From Flavipsychrobacter stenotrophus (GTDB lineage: Bacteria; Bacteroidota; Bacteroidia; Chitinophagales; Chitinophagaceae), in assembly GCF_002954265.1 (NCBI RefSeq), contig NZ_PPSL01000003.1, positions 372,001 to 436,000 on the forward strand: a stretch of 64,000 bases of DNA, given 5' to 3'. Of this stretch, positions 45,774-55,428 are shown one piece after another (positions within the stretch are counted from its first letter, which is position 1; every line of letters begins with the position of its first letter). The notes beneath the pieces are model-generated. The model had not been told where the DNA came from and did no database searches. It saw only the letters and a list, made by a program, of their open reading frames with translations. Made by a program: the position numbers and the translations under genes.

Positions 45774-46903
45774 AGATAGCGTATCTGGGTACTGCACATC
45801 CATTGCGTGGCGGGCTGGCTGCGTTCAATGAGCGCTTGTCACAAGAGCTTACTGATCAGGATCATGATGTTACCATCTGGTCCTTTTCATTGCAATACCC
45901 ATCTTTCCTTTTCCCGGGCAAAACTCAATTTACTGATGAGCCCGCTCCTGCAGGTTTAAAGATACGTACAGAAGTAAATTCGGTAAACCCACTCAACTGG
46001 TTGAACGTAGGCCGTAAAATGAATGCGGAGCAGTACGACCTTATCATTGTAAAGTACTGGCTGCCTTTTATGGGTCCCGCATTTGGCACTATATTAAGAG
46101 GAGCTAAAAAGAATGGCAAGACCAGGGTGGTATGTATCGTCGATAACATCATTCCGCATGAAGGCCGCCCGGGAGATAAGCAGTTTACCAACTACTTTAT
46201 TAAAGCGGTCGATGCGTTCATTACCATGAGCGAGGACCAACTTAAATACCTGAAACAGTTCATCAACAAACCATCGTTCTTCTCGCCGCATCCGGTATAT
46301 GATATTTATGGTTCCAAGCTAAGCAAAGCGGATGCATGTGCGAAATTAAAGCTCGATCCTGCAAAGAAATACCTGCTGTGCTTTGGTTTTATACGCGACT
46401 ACAAAGGGGTGGACAGGGCATTATTGGCAATGGCCGATGAGCGTATCCGCAACTCAGATATAGAGCTGATAGTGGCCGGTGAATACTATAGTAAAGACGT
46501 AGAAGCAATCAACAATAAAATTATTGCAGACCATAATCTGCAGAGTGTAGTACATCTCTTTACCGACTTCATACCGGAGCGCGAAGTATGTTATTTCTTT
46601 AGTGCTGCTGATGTAGTGGTACAGCCCTACACAAAGGCCACCCAGAGCGGCATTACGCAGATCGCTTACCATTTTGAAAAGCCAATGATCGTTACCAATG
46701 TTGGCGGACTGCCCGAGGTTGTGCCTGATGGTAAAGTAGGCTTTGTCGCCGAACCCGAACCCACATCTGTCGCCGACGCTATCCTTAAATTCTTCCAGCC
46801 AAATTCTCTGCCCAACCTGCACGAGAACATGCTGATAGAAAAGAAAAAATACACCTGGGAGATATTTACAAAGGCAATGATGAATGTAGTTTTTCCTAAA
46901 TAA
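45770..46903 (+). CDS. Glycosyltransferase, GT4 type
   Basis: A 377-residue GT-B glycosyltransferase. It begins MKIAYLGTAHPLRGGLAAFN, has LCFGFIRDYKGVDRALLAM in the middle, and the donor-binding region VQPYTKATQSGITQIAYHF near the end with the conserved acidic pattern, then VTNVGGLPEVV. It overlaps the HddC gene by four bases, so it is probably translated with it and may transfer a heptose or a following sugar in a cell surface glycan. The acceptor is not evident. Confidence 0.85.
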   Translation: MKIAYLGTAHPLRGGLAAFNERLSQELTDQDHDVTIWSFSLQYPSFLFPGKTQFTDEPAPAGLKIRTEVNSVNPLNWLNVGRKMNAEQYDLIIVKYWLPFMGPAFGTILRGAKKNGKTRVVCIVDNIIPHEGRPGDKQFTNYFIKAVDAFITMSEDQLKYLKQFINKPSFFSPHPVYDIYGSKLSKADACAKLKLDPAKKYLLCFGFIRDYKGVDRALLAMADERIRNSDIELIVAGEYYSKDVEAINNKIIADHNLQSVVHLFTDFIPEREVCYFFSAADVVVQPYTKATQSGITQIAYHFEKPMIVTNVGGLPEVVPDGKVGFVAEPEPTSVADAILKFFQPNSLPNLHENMLIEKKKYTWEIFTKAMMNVVFPK

Positions 46904-46929
46904 ATCTTTGAGCCACGTTTAACCCCTGA

Positions 46930-47110
46930 TGTTGAGCGTAAACTCTGTTTACGCTCGCGCGGTTGCCCGTCTCCCGACGGCCATCGGGCCTGGCTTTTTG
47001 TGATACATTAAGTTGGTCATTGCGAGGAACGAAGCAATCTCACGAAAGGACGTATTCGTTTTGTATAGTTGGATAAATTCTTCAAAAATGAGATTTGTGC
47101 AACATCTGCG
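46930..47110. repeat. Dispersed repeat cluster
   Basis: A perfect 10-bp hairpin with loop TCT (46934-46943 / 46947-46956), CCCGA-CGGCCA-TCGGG (46973-46988), then an inverted GTCATTGCGAGG module (47018-47047) ending in an anchor copy (47048-47063). No gene is supported in 46904-47129. Confidence 0.7.
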
Positions 47111-47129
47111 TGAATAGGCGACCAGATGG

Positions 47130-48065
47130 TTACCCCTTCGCCATCTTACTAACCGCATTAAACAAATTGGTCACAACAAAGCTCATGCGTGAATAGTCGA
47201 GCGTATCGGGGGTGTCCGTCTTTTCGTGATAGTTTGCATTCCTGAAGAATGAAGTGTCTGTGATCATTAGTGCCTGCCACCCATATGCCCAATAGCTCAG
47301 GTGGTCCGACCAATCTACTCCCGGCACCCAACTTGGTGCAGCAAATACTTTTGTAATGATGTTATCCCCATGCTTAAACCCACGCGTAAACTGACGGACA
47401 AACTTGCCGCCATGCAGCTTCTTCACCACTGTTATATAGTTGCCTCTTGTACCGTAAAACCACTTAAAGAAACCCAGTGGATATTTTTGTGTGTGCTTGG
47501 CGTCTTTGTAATAGCCTATCATCTCCAGGCTTATCATTCCCAATACCGGTACGTGCGCCTCAGCCAGGTGCCTTGCGTGAACAGTACTACCCATATTAGC
47601 GGTCTTGAATGAAGGCGGCTCTTCAAGAGTATAGGCCACAAGGTCTATTCTATATTGCCATTTCGATGCGTCCTCCTTACTCAGCATACGCGCCAGTTCC
47701 AGCAATCCCGCCACTCCACTGGCATTATCATCGGCGCCCGCCTGCTCATCGCACACATCATAGTGCGCACCAATTATTATCCTCGGCGCATTTTCTGGCC
47801 CATAAGAAGCAATGATATTGCGGTACTCTTTGCCATTTACCTGGTAAGGTTGTAGTGTTACAGTTGTTGTGTATTTCCCCAGTTCATTTTGAATATAGTG
47901 GCTGGTCTTATTGAGTGTGGTAGTATCATTAATGTTGCGGAAGGTAGGGCCTCCGGTTATGGTATACACATGTCGCCTTAGCTGTATAGAATCAGCACAT
48001 ACTACAGTGCCTTTGGCCAATGCGCCAAAGGAAATCAACAGGAATACTACTAACAGATTTTTCAT
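47130..48065 (-). CDS. Exported M28 family zinc peptidase
   Basis: A 311-residue aminopeptidase-like protein of the M28 family. A signal peptide (to about residue 18, GALA) is followed by the double-zinc active site: GAHYDV (His), AGADDNASG (Asp), YTLEEPP (Glu pair) and NYHEKTDTPDTLDY (His near the end). The domain is short, without PA or PDZ insert, and no sorting domain is seen, so it is probably periplasmic. I start at the ATG at 48065 (MKNLLVVFLLI) rather than the earlier in-frame codon, which lacks a signal-peptide-like start. Confidence 0.88.
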   Translation of the reverse strand: MKNLLVVFLLISFGALAKGTVVCADSIQLRRHVYTITGGPTFRNINDTTTLNKTSHYIQNELGKYTTTVTLQPYQVNGKEYRNIIASYGPENAPRIIIGAHYDVCDEQAGADDNASGVAGLLELARMLSKEDASKWQYRIDLVAYTLEEPPSFKTANMGSTVHARHLAEAHVPVLGMISLEMIGYYKDAKHTQKYPLGFFKWFYGTRGNYITVVKKLHGGKFVRQFTRGFKHGDNIITKVFAAPSWVPGVDWSDHLSYWAYGWQALMITDTSFFRNANYHEKTDTPDTLDYSRMSFVVTNLFNAVSKMAKG

Positions 48066-48215
48066 CGGCAATAAATATACGGCAGAAACCATACGCTGTC
48101 ATTAAAACGTTAAGCAACTTGTTTACTATGTGTAGTGGTCCGCAGCGCTCTGACTATCATACATTAGTTCATTAAAACAAATCATCAAACGCTATGCAGA
48201 TAATAAACTTTTTTC

Positions 48216-48223
48216 TACTTTTG
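48216..48223 (+). promoter_or_regulatory. -7 box for the 48241 gene
   Basis: TACTTTTG matches TAnnTTTG and ends 17 bases before the ATG. Confidence 0.5.
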
Positions 48224-48240
48224 AAAAAATAGTCATATTT

Positions 48241-49284
48241 ATGAAGAGAACATTACTTACCCTTCAGTTAGTATTGTCAATAGGCGTAGTGAGCGTAAAG
48301 GCACAGAACATGTACCCGATCAATAACTCATGGCTCGATCTGGAAACGCTTGTTAAAACGGACTCTATTCCGCAAAATGTCGATTCAGTAAACTTCAAAA
48401 CGGTTAGCAAATTCGCTGCAAGATTCAATGTTGTCAATCTTACCGGAACGGTTCCTACTGAAACAGTATATAAAGGCCGCCCATTCAAAATAGCTGATGA
48501 AGGCCACATGTCATATAGTATTCCGCCACATGGCAAGGAGGTACTTATTGAAACAAATAAAGAAGAAACGCCGCTAGATGATGTGCCGGGCAATGATTTT
48601 ATCTTTCCCGTATCAGACGGTGTTGTGCATATACAGCGCTTCGAAGGAAATGTAGGCTACAGAGTAACAAGGGTAGACGAATGGTGCAAAGTAAAATGCC
48701 GTCAGAACATTCCTCACACATTGTTTACACCGGTTAAGGATAAAGACGATTTTAAAACACCATACCTTTTCTATTTTACACACACTGACAGGTTTGTCGT
48801 CTTCACCTCTCTTAATGCAAAAAGCATTCATAAAACAGTAATTGTAGACCTTAAAGATGGCAAGGCGCAGCCTATAGAAGCTACTGTCTGCGGTGTTATT
48901 CGGTCAGATAACGAGGTTGCCTTTAAAGGTTACCTCGTTCGCGATGAAACAGCCAAAACAGTGAAGGTAAGCATGCAGGGCAGCAACTGGGCGCTTAGAG
49001 ATAATAATGTGGCCAAGCTGGTTGCAGAATCAGTGGTAAATGATACTACAATCATATTGGCACGCTATCATCAGTCTGGCCCCGGCATAAGCCTTGTAGC
49101 ATTCAGTGCCAAAACAGGCAAGCCCGTATGGAACGGCGAGGTACAGCAGGCTACAGGTATCCCCGGCAATGTTTATCTCAGCATCTACAAAAACAGGCTG
49201 ATGATGGAAGTAGCCCAGCCCGGTGGCAAATACCTCGAGGTGTTTGACCTGAATACTGGTAAGAGAGTTTATTCTACTATCTAG
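48241..49284 (+). CDS. Exported protein, unknown
   Basis: A 347-residue protein with a signal peptide (to about residue 21, VKAQ) that I cannot place in a family. It is rich in beta strands with small-cycle repeats, such as FRVTRVDEW-type segments, DRFVVFTSLN, and a terminal blade-like run (LVAFSAKTGKPVWNGEV, LEVFDLNTGKRVYSTI) that recalls a PQQ- or WD-type propeller strand. It may be a propeller-containing envelope protein. It stands alone between divergent M28 and a downstream PaaG-like gene. Confidence is for the coding call rather than any role. Confidence 0.7.
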   Translation: MKRTLLTLQLVLSIGVVSVKAQNMYPINNSWLDLETLVKTDSIPQNVDSVNFKTVSKFAARFNVVNLTGTVPTETVYKGRPFKIADEGHMSYSIPPHGKEVLIETNKEETPLDDVPGNDFIFPVSDGVVHIQRFEGNVGYRVTRVDEWCKVKCRQNIPHTLFTPVKDKDDFKTPYLFYFTHTDRFVVFTSLNAKSIHKTVIVDLKDGKAQPIEATVCGVIRSDNEVAFKGYLVRDETAKTVKVSMQGSNWALRDNNVAKLVAESVVNDTTIILARYHQSGPGISLVAFSAKTGKPVWNGEVQQATGIPGNVYLSIYKNRLMMEVAQPGGKYLEVFDLNTGKRVYSTI

Positions 49285-49315
49285 CTTTATAGTATCCTGG
49301 AAACAATGATTTTCC

Positions 49316-49374
49316 CCGAATGTCATGGTGAGCCTCGCTGAACCACGACATTCGCACGGGACGTATTCGTTTTG
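49316..49374 (-). repeat. Dispersed repeat: anchor + CGAATGTCATGG module, inverted
   Basis: An inverted hairpin module (CGAATGTCATGGTGAGCCTC...CCACGACATTCG, about 49318-49354) runs to GGGACGTATTCGTTTTG (anchor, 49358-49374). The same module occurs in the opposite orientation at 8601-8645. Confidence 0.75.
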
Positions 49375-49460
49375 TCTTCAGGATAATAATCGTTGTCATT
49401 AATAATACATCGTAGACGTATTTCTTCCCCTCACCACTACCAAAATACCCCAACTGTAAT

Positions 49461-49468
49461 TACATTTG
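49461..49468 (+). promoter_or_regulatory. -7 box for the PaaG-like gene, leaderless
   Basis: TACATTTG matches TAnnTTTG and ends just 4 bases before the ATG at 49473, so transcription would start at the start codon itself. Confidence 0.5.
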
Positions 49469-49472
49469 TTGT

Positions 49473-50249
49473 ATGAGTACAGTATTGCTTCATAAAGAAA
49501 ATGGCGTTGGCTACATTACGCTCAATCGCCCCGAAACGTATAACAGCTACAACCGCGAGATGGCCCTGACTTTACAGGCCCATCTCGATGATTGCGCTAA
49601 CGATGAAACAGTAAGATGTGTGTACATGACGGGAGCCGGTAAAGGCTTCTGCTCAGGTCAGGATCTTTCTGAGGCAATGAGCCCAAGTCCCGAAGATTTT
49701 GAGCGCATGGTACGTGAGCATTATAATGCAACCATACTCCGTATCCGCAACATGGAAAAGCCTGTAATTGCTGCTGTAAACGGCGTAGCAGCGGGTGCTG
49801 GTGCTAACCTTGCACTGGCTTGCGACATAGTAGTGGCAAAAAACAGCGCATCGTTCATTCAGGCATTCAGTAATATTGGCTTGATACCGGATAGTGGTGG
49901 TACGTACTTTCTGCCCCGCCTCGTTGGTATGCAGCGCGCTGCTGCCTTGATGATGACAGCAGAAAAAGTATCCGGCCCCGAGGCTGTGGCCATGAACATG
50001 ATCTTCAAATCATTCGCTGATGAAACATTTGAAGAGGAAAGCAAAAAGATAGCAACCAAACTGGCTATGATGCCTACACGCGGTATAGGCCTTACCAAAA
50101 AGCTCCTCAACATCACTTACGATAATACACTGGAAGAACAACTGGATGCTGAAAAGCATGTACAGATGGAAGCCGGTGCTACGCACGATTTCAAGGAAGG
50201 CGTAATGGCATTTCTTGAAAAGAGAAAACCGGTTTTTAAAGGGAAATAA
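49473..50249 (+). CDS. Enoyl-CoA hydratase/isomerase, PaaG type
   Basis: A 258-residue crotonase-fold protein. The oxyanion-hole region CSGQDLSEA and the AAVNGVAAGAGANLALACDI stretch are intact, and IGLIPDSGGTYFLPRLVG is the signature of the PaaG group (ring-1,2-epoxyphenylacetyl-CoA isomerase), with D in place of the second Glu of true hydratases. Other paa genes are not nearby, so its substrate could be another acyl-CoA. It is a single gene with a strong terminator. Confidence 0.85.
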   Translation: MSTVLLHKENGVGYITLNRPETYNSYNREMALTLQAHLDDCANDETVRCVYMTGAGKGFCSGQDLSEAMSPSPEDFERMVREHYNATILRIRNMEKPVIAAVNGVAAGAGANLALACDIVVAKNSASFIQAFSNIGLIPDSGGTYFLPRLVGMQRAAALMMTAEKVSGPEAVAMNMIFKSFADETFEEESKKIATKLAMMPTRGIGLTKKLLNITYDNTLEEQLDAEKHVQMEAGATHDFKEGVMAFLEKRKPVFKGK

Positions 50250-50254
50250 TTCAT

Positions 50255-50283
50255 AGGCGGGTGCATCAACACCCGCCTTTTTT
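50255..50283 (+). terminator. Terminator after the PaaG-like gene
   Basis: A 9-bp stem (50255-50263 with 50270-50278), 6-base loop and a run of six T. Confidence 0.88.
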
Positions 50284-50336
50284 ACTTTAATATCTGCACC
50301 CTTCTGTAATAATCTTCAGGTCTATTTTTATATCAT

Positions 50337-52958
50337 ATGCGCCGCGTCACCACACTACTATTTTTCCTGTTTTTTATAGCTCATTGTGCTACGGCACAAC
50401 AGGAGGTAGAACTGAACAGCGGCTGGAAGTGTACGCGTGCTACCGATATCAATAAGTCTGGTGAAGAGATCTCAACACCTGTTACAGACGTTGCAGGCTG
50501 GCTGCCGGCCACCATTCCCGGCACGGTATTGACTACATTGCTCAACAACAAATTGTTCCTCGATCCTTTCTTCGGCATGAACAATAAACTCATTCCGGAT
50601 ATCTATACCACAGGCGCGGCATATTATACCTTCTGGTTTGTCAATGATTTTAATCATGCACCTGCAGCCAACGGAGATGAGGTCATGTTGCAGTTCAGGG
50701 GTATCAATTATAGCTATGATGTTTTCCTTAACGGGCATAAGGTCAATGACGTAAGAGATACCGGAATGTTCCTGCGGAGTAGTTACAGCATTACCCGCTA
50801 TCTTAATCCTACCGGCAAAAACAGACTAGCCGTTATTGTCTATCCGCCCTCACCTGTTGGTAATCCTAATGGCGGGCAGGGTGGTGATGGTGTCATTGCA
50901 CATAGTGTTACTAATCAATACCCTGCCGGCTGGGACTGGATACAACCCATTGCCGACCGCAATACAGGCATATGGGATAAGGTAACCATTAAGCGTACTA
51001 AACAGGTACACATAGAGAATACACATGTGGGTACTTTGGTGCCCGGCAAACGTAATGTTGAAGGCAAGCAAAAGCCCGCAACAATTAAAGTGACAACAGA
51101 AGCTGAAAATACATGCGATAGTGAGATCCGTGGTACTGCTATTTATGAACTCGGGGGGAAGAAAGTAAAGGTGTCGGTAACACTACAACCCCATTCTGTA
51201 GAAACAATTGAGTTCCCCGATCTTGAACTGGAAGATCCTAGGTTGTGGTGGCCCAATGGTTATGGTCCACAAAACCTATATCCTTGTAAGATCTCTTTTC
51301 TCATCAATAGCAAAACCCTGTCCGATAAAGAGGAATTGAATATTGGTGTAAGGCAGATAAAGACTGCATGGAATAACAAGACCAATAGCCGCGAAATAAG
51401 AGTAAACGGACAGAAAATATTTATTAAAGGTGGTAATTGGATTTTGTCTGATGCGCTGCTTAGGTTTGATGACGAGCGATATGATCATGAAGTACATTTT
51501 CATAAAGACATGAACCTTAACCTCATTCGTGTATGGGGTGGCGGTATAACTGAAAGGCCCGCCTTTTACGATGCCTGCGATAAATACGGACTGTTGGTGA
51601 TGCAGGATTTCTGGGCATCGGGCGACTGTAATGGCCGCTGGTACGACCCGTTGAAACTGGAAGACACCAATGCCCGCCGCAACTACCCCGACAACCATAA
51701 ACTATTCATCGAATCAGTGGAAGATCAGGTAAAGATGCTGCGCAATCACGCATCGCTTGCACTCTGGTGCGGCGGCAATGAGATAAGACCTCCTGCTGAT
51801 ATTCTCAGTGCTATGCGCGACTCTATCTTGCCTACGCTTGATGGCACCCGCTACTTCTTTGAATTTTCTAATGATGATAGTATGTCGCTGCACGGCGGTG
51901 ATGGGCCATATGTGTTGCAGTCTAAAGACTACTTCTGGGCGCATAAGTCATTCCCATTCAATTCAGAGATAGGCTCAATAGGCATTGGCGATGTGGAGTC
52001 GCTAAAAAGGTTCCTGCCAGACTCTAACCTTGTAGTCCCCTATTATGATACATCTATGCGTAAATGGATCGTTGATTCTGTATGGCGCTATCACCGCTAT
52101 GAGGGCTATGACTCAGCTATAGAAGTCTATGGGCATCCGAAAACAATAGAAGACTTTGCCCGCCGGGCACAACTGGTCAACTATGACCAATACCGAGCAT
52201 TGATGGAAGGCGCCACTGCCCGCATGTGGGACTGGTACACCGGCATCATTATATGGAAAACACAGAACCCATGGACAGCTATGAAGGGCCAGATGTATGA
52301 CTACTACGTGGATCCCAATGCCTGCCTGTATGGTACCCGCACCGGTAGCAAACAGCTGCATGTGATGTATGACCACATCAACAAGTTGGTGCTTGTTGCC
52401 AACAATCATTTTACGCCAACCGAAAAAATGGAACTCATTGCCAAGGCATATACTGCTGCGGGTGATGAAATTCCGCTGACTTCGAAATATGTACAAGTGG
52501 CTGCATCTTCCTGCAAACAACAATATAAGTTTGGCAAAGAGATAGATTCATTGGCTAAGCAAGAGGGCATATTTCTCTACCTCAGCCTTACCGATTCAGC
52601 AACTAATGTACCGGTAGATGATAACCTTTATTGGTTGACAGATGCAAAGGGTAATTATCCATTGCTGCAAAAAATGCCATTAGCAAAGTTGAATGCATCG
52701 GCCAGACAAACGGATAAGGGAATAGAAGTCACCATAGCTAATCCGTTGGGTAATCCGGTTGCATTCTTTCAGCGACTGACGCTTATTCATGCTAGCGGAG
52801 AAAGAGTACTCCCTGCCTTTTACAGCGACAATTATGTTTCCGTATTGCCGGGACAGGAAAAAACTTATATCTTACAAGTAAACTCAACCATTAAAGAAGC
52901 CTTACAACTATATGTTGAAGGGTGGAATACCAGACGACAATTCATTGAAATCAAATAA
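50337..52958 (+). CDS. Glycoside hydrolase family 2, beta-mannosidase/glucosaminidase-like
   Basis: An 873-residue exported glycosidase (signal peptide to about residue 20, CATAQ). It has the GH2 layout: sugar-binding jelly roll (about 25-225), Ig-like domain (about 225-335), TIM barrel (about 340-680) and C-terminal beta domains. The acid/base is N481-E482 (CGGNE) and the nucleophile is E544 (FNSEIG). This type covers mannosylglycoprotein endo-beta-mannosidases and exo-beta-glucosaminidases. Eight bases separate it from a GH20 gene, so the pair probably trims N-glycans or chitosan/chitin-derived oligosaccharides. Confidence 0.88.
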   Translation: MRRVTTLLFFLFFIAHCATAQQEVELNSGWKCTRATDINKSGEEISTPVTDVAGWLPATIPGTVLTTLLNNKLFLDPFFGMNNKLIPDIYTTGAAYYTFWFVNDFNHAPAANGDEVMLQFRGINYSYDVFLNGHKVNDVRDTGMFLRSSYSITRYLNPTGKNRLAVIVYPPSPVGNPNGGQGGDGVIAHSVTNQYPAGWDWIQPIADRNTGIWDKVTIKRTKQVHIENTHVGTLVPGKRNVEGKQKPATIKVTTEAENTCDSEIRGTAIYELGGKKVKVSVTLQPHSVETIEFPDLELEDPRLWWPNGYGPQNLYPCKISFLINSKTLSDKEELNIGVRQIKTAWNNKTNSREIRVNGQKIFIKGGNWILSDALLRFDDERYDHEVHFHKDMNLNLIRVWGGGITERPAFYDACDKYGLLVMQDFWASGDCNGRWYDPLKLEDTNARRNYPDNHKLFIESVEDQVKMLRNHASLALWCGGNEIRPPADILSAMRDSILPTLDGTRYFFEFSNDDSMSLHGGDGPYVLQSKDYFWAHKSFPFNSEIGSIGIGDVESLKRFLPDSNLVVPYYDTSMRKWIVDSVWRYHRYEGYDSAIEVYGHPKTIEDFARRAQLVNYDQYRALMEGATARMWDWYTGIIIWKTQNPWTAMKGQMYDYYVDPNACLYGTRTGSKQLHVMYDHINKLVLVANNHFTPTEKMELIAKAYTAAGDEIPLTSKYVQVAASSCKQQYKFGKEIDSLAKQEGIFLYLSLTDSATNVPVDDNLYWLTDAKGNYPLLQKMPLAKLNASARQTDKGIEVTIANPLGNPVAFFQRLTLIHASGERVLPAFYSDNYVSVLPGQEKTYILQVNSTIKEALQLYVEGWNTRRQFIEIK

Positions 52959-52966
52959 TTCAAACA

Positions 52967-54826
52967 ATGAGAAAGATATTTCTTGCATTATCTATACTAC
53001 TGGCCTCACAGGCATTTGCACAGACTGATGCCAATATGGGTATCATACCTGCACCGGCTTCTATAAGTGCTCAGAAGGGTACGTTCACGCTCAATCCCGA
53101 GACCAGCATCATTGTTGATTATCCCGATCATAAGGCGGTAAAGTTTCTGTCTGATTACCTGAAGAAGAATGGCTACAATAACAACGTGGTGAACATCAAC
53201 ACCATGGATAAGAAGCCATCTATGATCAAGAATGCCATCATGCTGTTTAGCAATGTACCTGCTACAATGCCGGTAGATGGCTATGAGATGAAGGTGTCTG
53301 CCGACCAGGTGACTATCTATGGTAAGAACGCAGGCTTGTTCTACGCCGTGCAAACCTTGTTACAGATGATCACGCCGGTGAAGCGTGGCACTGCTACATT
53401 TGCCTGTGCTACCATCAAAGATGTACCCCGCTTCGGTTACAGGGGTATGCATCTCGATGTGGCACGTCACTTTTACTCTGTTGACTTCATAAAGAAGTAT
53501 ATAGATGTAATGGCTATGTACAAGCTCAATACCTTTCACTGGCACCTTACGGACGACCAGGGATGGCGCATAGAGATCAAGAAGTATCCGAAACTTACTT
53601 CTGTTGGCAGCAACCGTGCACAGACCAAGGTGGGCGGCTTCTCCGGCAATAATACCGATCTCTTCGACAACACGCCTTATGGCGGTTTCTATACTCAGGA
53701 GCAGATACGTGAAGTAGTAGCCTATGCTACCGATCGCTTCATCAACATAGTGCCCGAAATAGAAATGCCGGGTCATGCTATGGCAGCAATAGCGGCTTAT
53801 CCTATTCTTAGTTGCGATCCTTCAAAGAACTATAAGGTGGGCGAGACGTGGGGTGTATATACCGATGTATTCTGCCCTACTGATACCACCTTCAAAATAC
53901 TGAATGCAGTCCTTGATGAGGTGATGGATATGTTCCCGGGTAAATACATACACATAGGTGGCGATGAGTGCCCTAAAGATGCATGGAAAAAATCGGGTTT
54001 CTGCCAGCAGCTGATCAAAGACTCAACCCTGCGCGATGAGGCTGGATTACAGAGCTATTTTGTTCGCCGTATAGAGCGCCACATCAATGCCATGGGTCGC
54101 AGTATGATTGGCTGGGACGAGATACTGGAAGGTGGCGTAGCACCCAATGCAACCATCATGAGTTGGAGAGGTGTAAGCGGCGGTATTGCAGCTGCTCAGC
54201 TCAACCATGATGTGATCATGACCCCGGGCAGCGAAGGGCTGTACTTCGATCATGCACAAAGCGCATCAACCCAGGAGCCTTTGTCTATAGGTGGTAATGC
54301 TCCACTGTCTAAGGCTTATGCGTATGATCCTATTCCGGCTGAACTAACAGGTGACCAGAAGAAGCACGTAATAGGTGTGCAGGCAAACCTGTGGACCGAA
54401 TATATAGCCACTCCTGCCAAAGCAGAATTTCACCTGCTGCCACGTATGCTGGCACTTGCCGAGATAGCATGGACTCCGGTATCTTCAAAGAACTATAACA
54501 ACTTTGCCCAGCAACGTGTACCTAAGCACCTGGCCATGCTGGAGAGTAAAGGCTACAACTACCGTGTGCCTGAGATCATTGGTGCCAGTGACACTGTCTT
54601 GAAAGGTGAGGACTTTAAGTTCGAACTATCACCTACCGTAGAAGGTGCAAAAGTGCACTATACTATAGATGGCTATACTCCCCGCGAGACAGATATGTGG
54701 TACACCGAGCCACTACGCATCAAAGTACCATCAGGCAAGCGTCTCGACCTGAAAGCGGTTATCATAACACCGGGCGGAAAGCGCAGTAACCAGGTAACTG
54801 TGGTGCTGGATAATAGCGGCAGGTAG
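52967..54826 (+). CDS. Beta-N-acetylhexosaminidase, GH20
   Basis: A 619-residue exported GH20 enzyme (signal peptide to about residue 19, QAFAQ). The N-terminal zincin-like GH20b domain (about 25-150) precedes the catalytic barrel (about 155-510) with the acid pair D333-E334 in HIGGDECPKDAW, HLTDDQGW at 193-200 and GWDEILEGG. The C-terminal domain (about 535-615) is of the chitobiase/beta-hexosaminidase C-terminal type (YTIDGYTPRETD). It releases terminal GlcNAc or GalNAc by substrate-assisted catalysis. Co-transcribed with the GH2 gene. Confidence 0.93.
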   Translation: MRKIFLALSILLASQAFAQTDANMGIIPAPASISAQKGTFTLNPETSIIVDYPDHKAVKFLSDYLKKNGYNNNVVNINTMDKKPSMIKNAIMLFSNVPATMPVDGYEMKVSADQVTIYGKNAGLFYAVQTLLQMITPVKRGTATFACATIKDVPRFGYRGMHLDVARHFYSVDFIKKYIDVMAMYKLNTFHWHLTDDQGWRIEIKKYPKLTSVGSNRAQTKVGGFSGNNTDLFDNTPYGGFYTQEQIREVVAYATDRFINIVPEIEMPGHAMAAIAAYPILSCDPSKNYKVGETWGVYTDVFCPTDTTFKILNAVLDEVMDMFPGKYIHIGGDECPKDAWKKSGFCQQLIKDSTLRDEAGLQSYFVRRIERHINAMGRSMIGWDEILEGGVAPNATIMSWRGVSGGIAAAQLNHDVIMTPGSEGLYFDHAQSASTQEPLSIGGNAPLSKAYAYDPIPAELTGDQKKHVIGVQANLWTEYIATPAKAEFHLLPRMLALAEIAWTPVSSKNYNNFAQQRVPKHLAMLESKGYNYRVPEIIGASDTVLKGEDFKFELSPTVEGAKVHYTIDGYTPRETDMWYTEPLRIKVPSGKRLDLKAVIITPGGKRSNQVTVVLDNSGR

Positions 54827-54841
54827 AAGAGATCGCTTACT

Positions 54842-55327
54842 ATGAAAAACCCAAAGAATAATATTGTTCTATTGACCTCTGAAGAAAAGGAGTGGTTGCT
54901 GGAAATATACCACGCACGAAAAGATAACTTGTTCTTTGCAGGCGCATTGAGGAGCCTTGTATTATGCGTACTATGGTTTACGATCGGCATGTGGTTCGCA
55001 GCTTTCATTCACGAGATATTTTTTTACAAACTCAACGGGTCATGGTTCACTCATGAGCATTTTTGGGGTAAATGGTGGTTAAAGACAATAGTTATTCTAC
55101 TTATGGAAGTGGCGGTATGTCTGTTTACCTGGTTCGGGGTAATCCTTCCATTTAAACAAGATGCACTATCCGGAATTAAGGAACAGGTGTCATTTAATAT
55201 CGCAATCAAAGAACACTATCCAATTACCGGGCAGTACTTCTTCAGATTCCGGCACAAAATTGATCAACTGCATGAGGTAGATGAGGCCAGATATAACCAG
55301 TACGACGAGGCAGTGACATATTTATAG
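54842..55327 (+). CDS. Small membrane protein, unknown
   Basis: A 161-residue protein with two membrane helices (about 31-57, SLVLCVLWFTIGMWFAAF, and about 83-103, LKTIVILLMEVAVCLFTWF) and charged cytosolic ends. No family comes to mind. It starts 15 bases after the GH20 stop, which suggests the same transcript, but its content does not link it to glycan use. Confidence 0.6.
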   Translation: MKNPKNNIVLLTSEEKEWLLEIYHARKDNLFFAGALRSLVLCVLWFTIGMWFAAFIHEIFFYKLNGSWFTHEHFWGKWWLKTIVILLMEVAVCLFTWFGVILPFKQDALSGIKEQVSFNIAIKEHYPITGQYFFRFRHKIDQLHEVDEARYNQYDEAVTYL

Positions 55328-55428
55328 ACAGGGCAATTAAGTCTGGTTTTGTCTTTTCAGCCGGTAATCATGTCAAGTCTAAATTTTTTGATTTAACGAT
55401 CAAGCGCCGTAACCTCCGACCATAAAAG

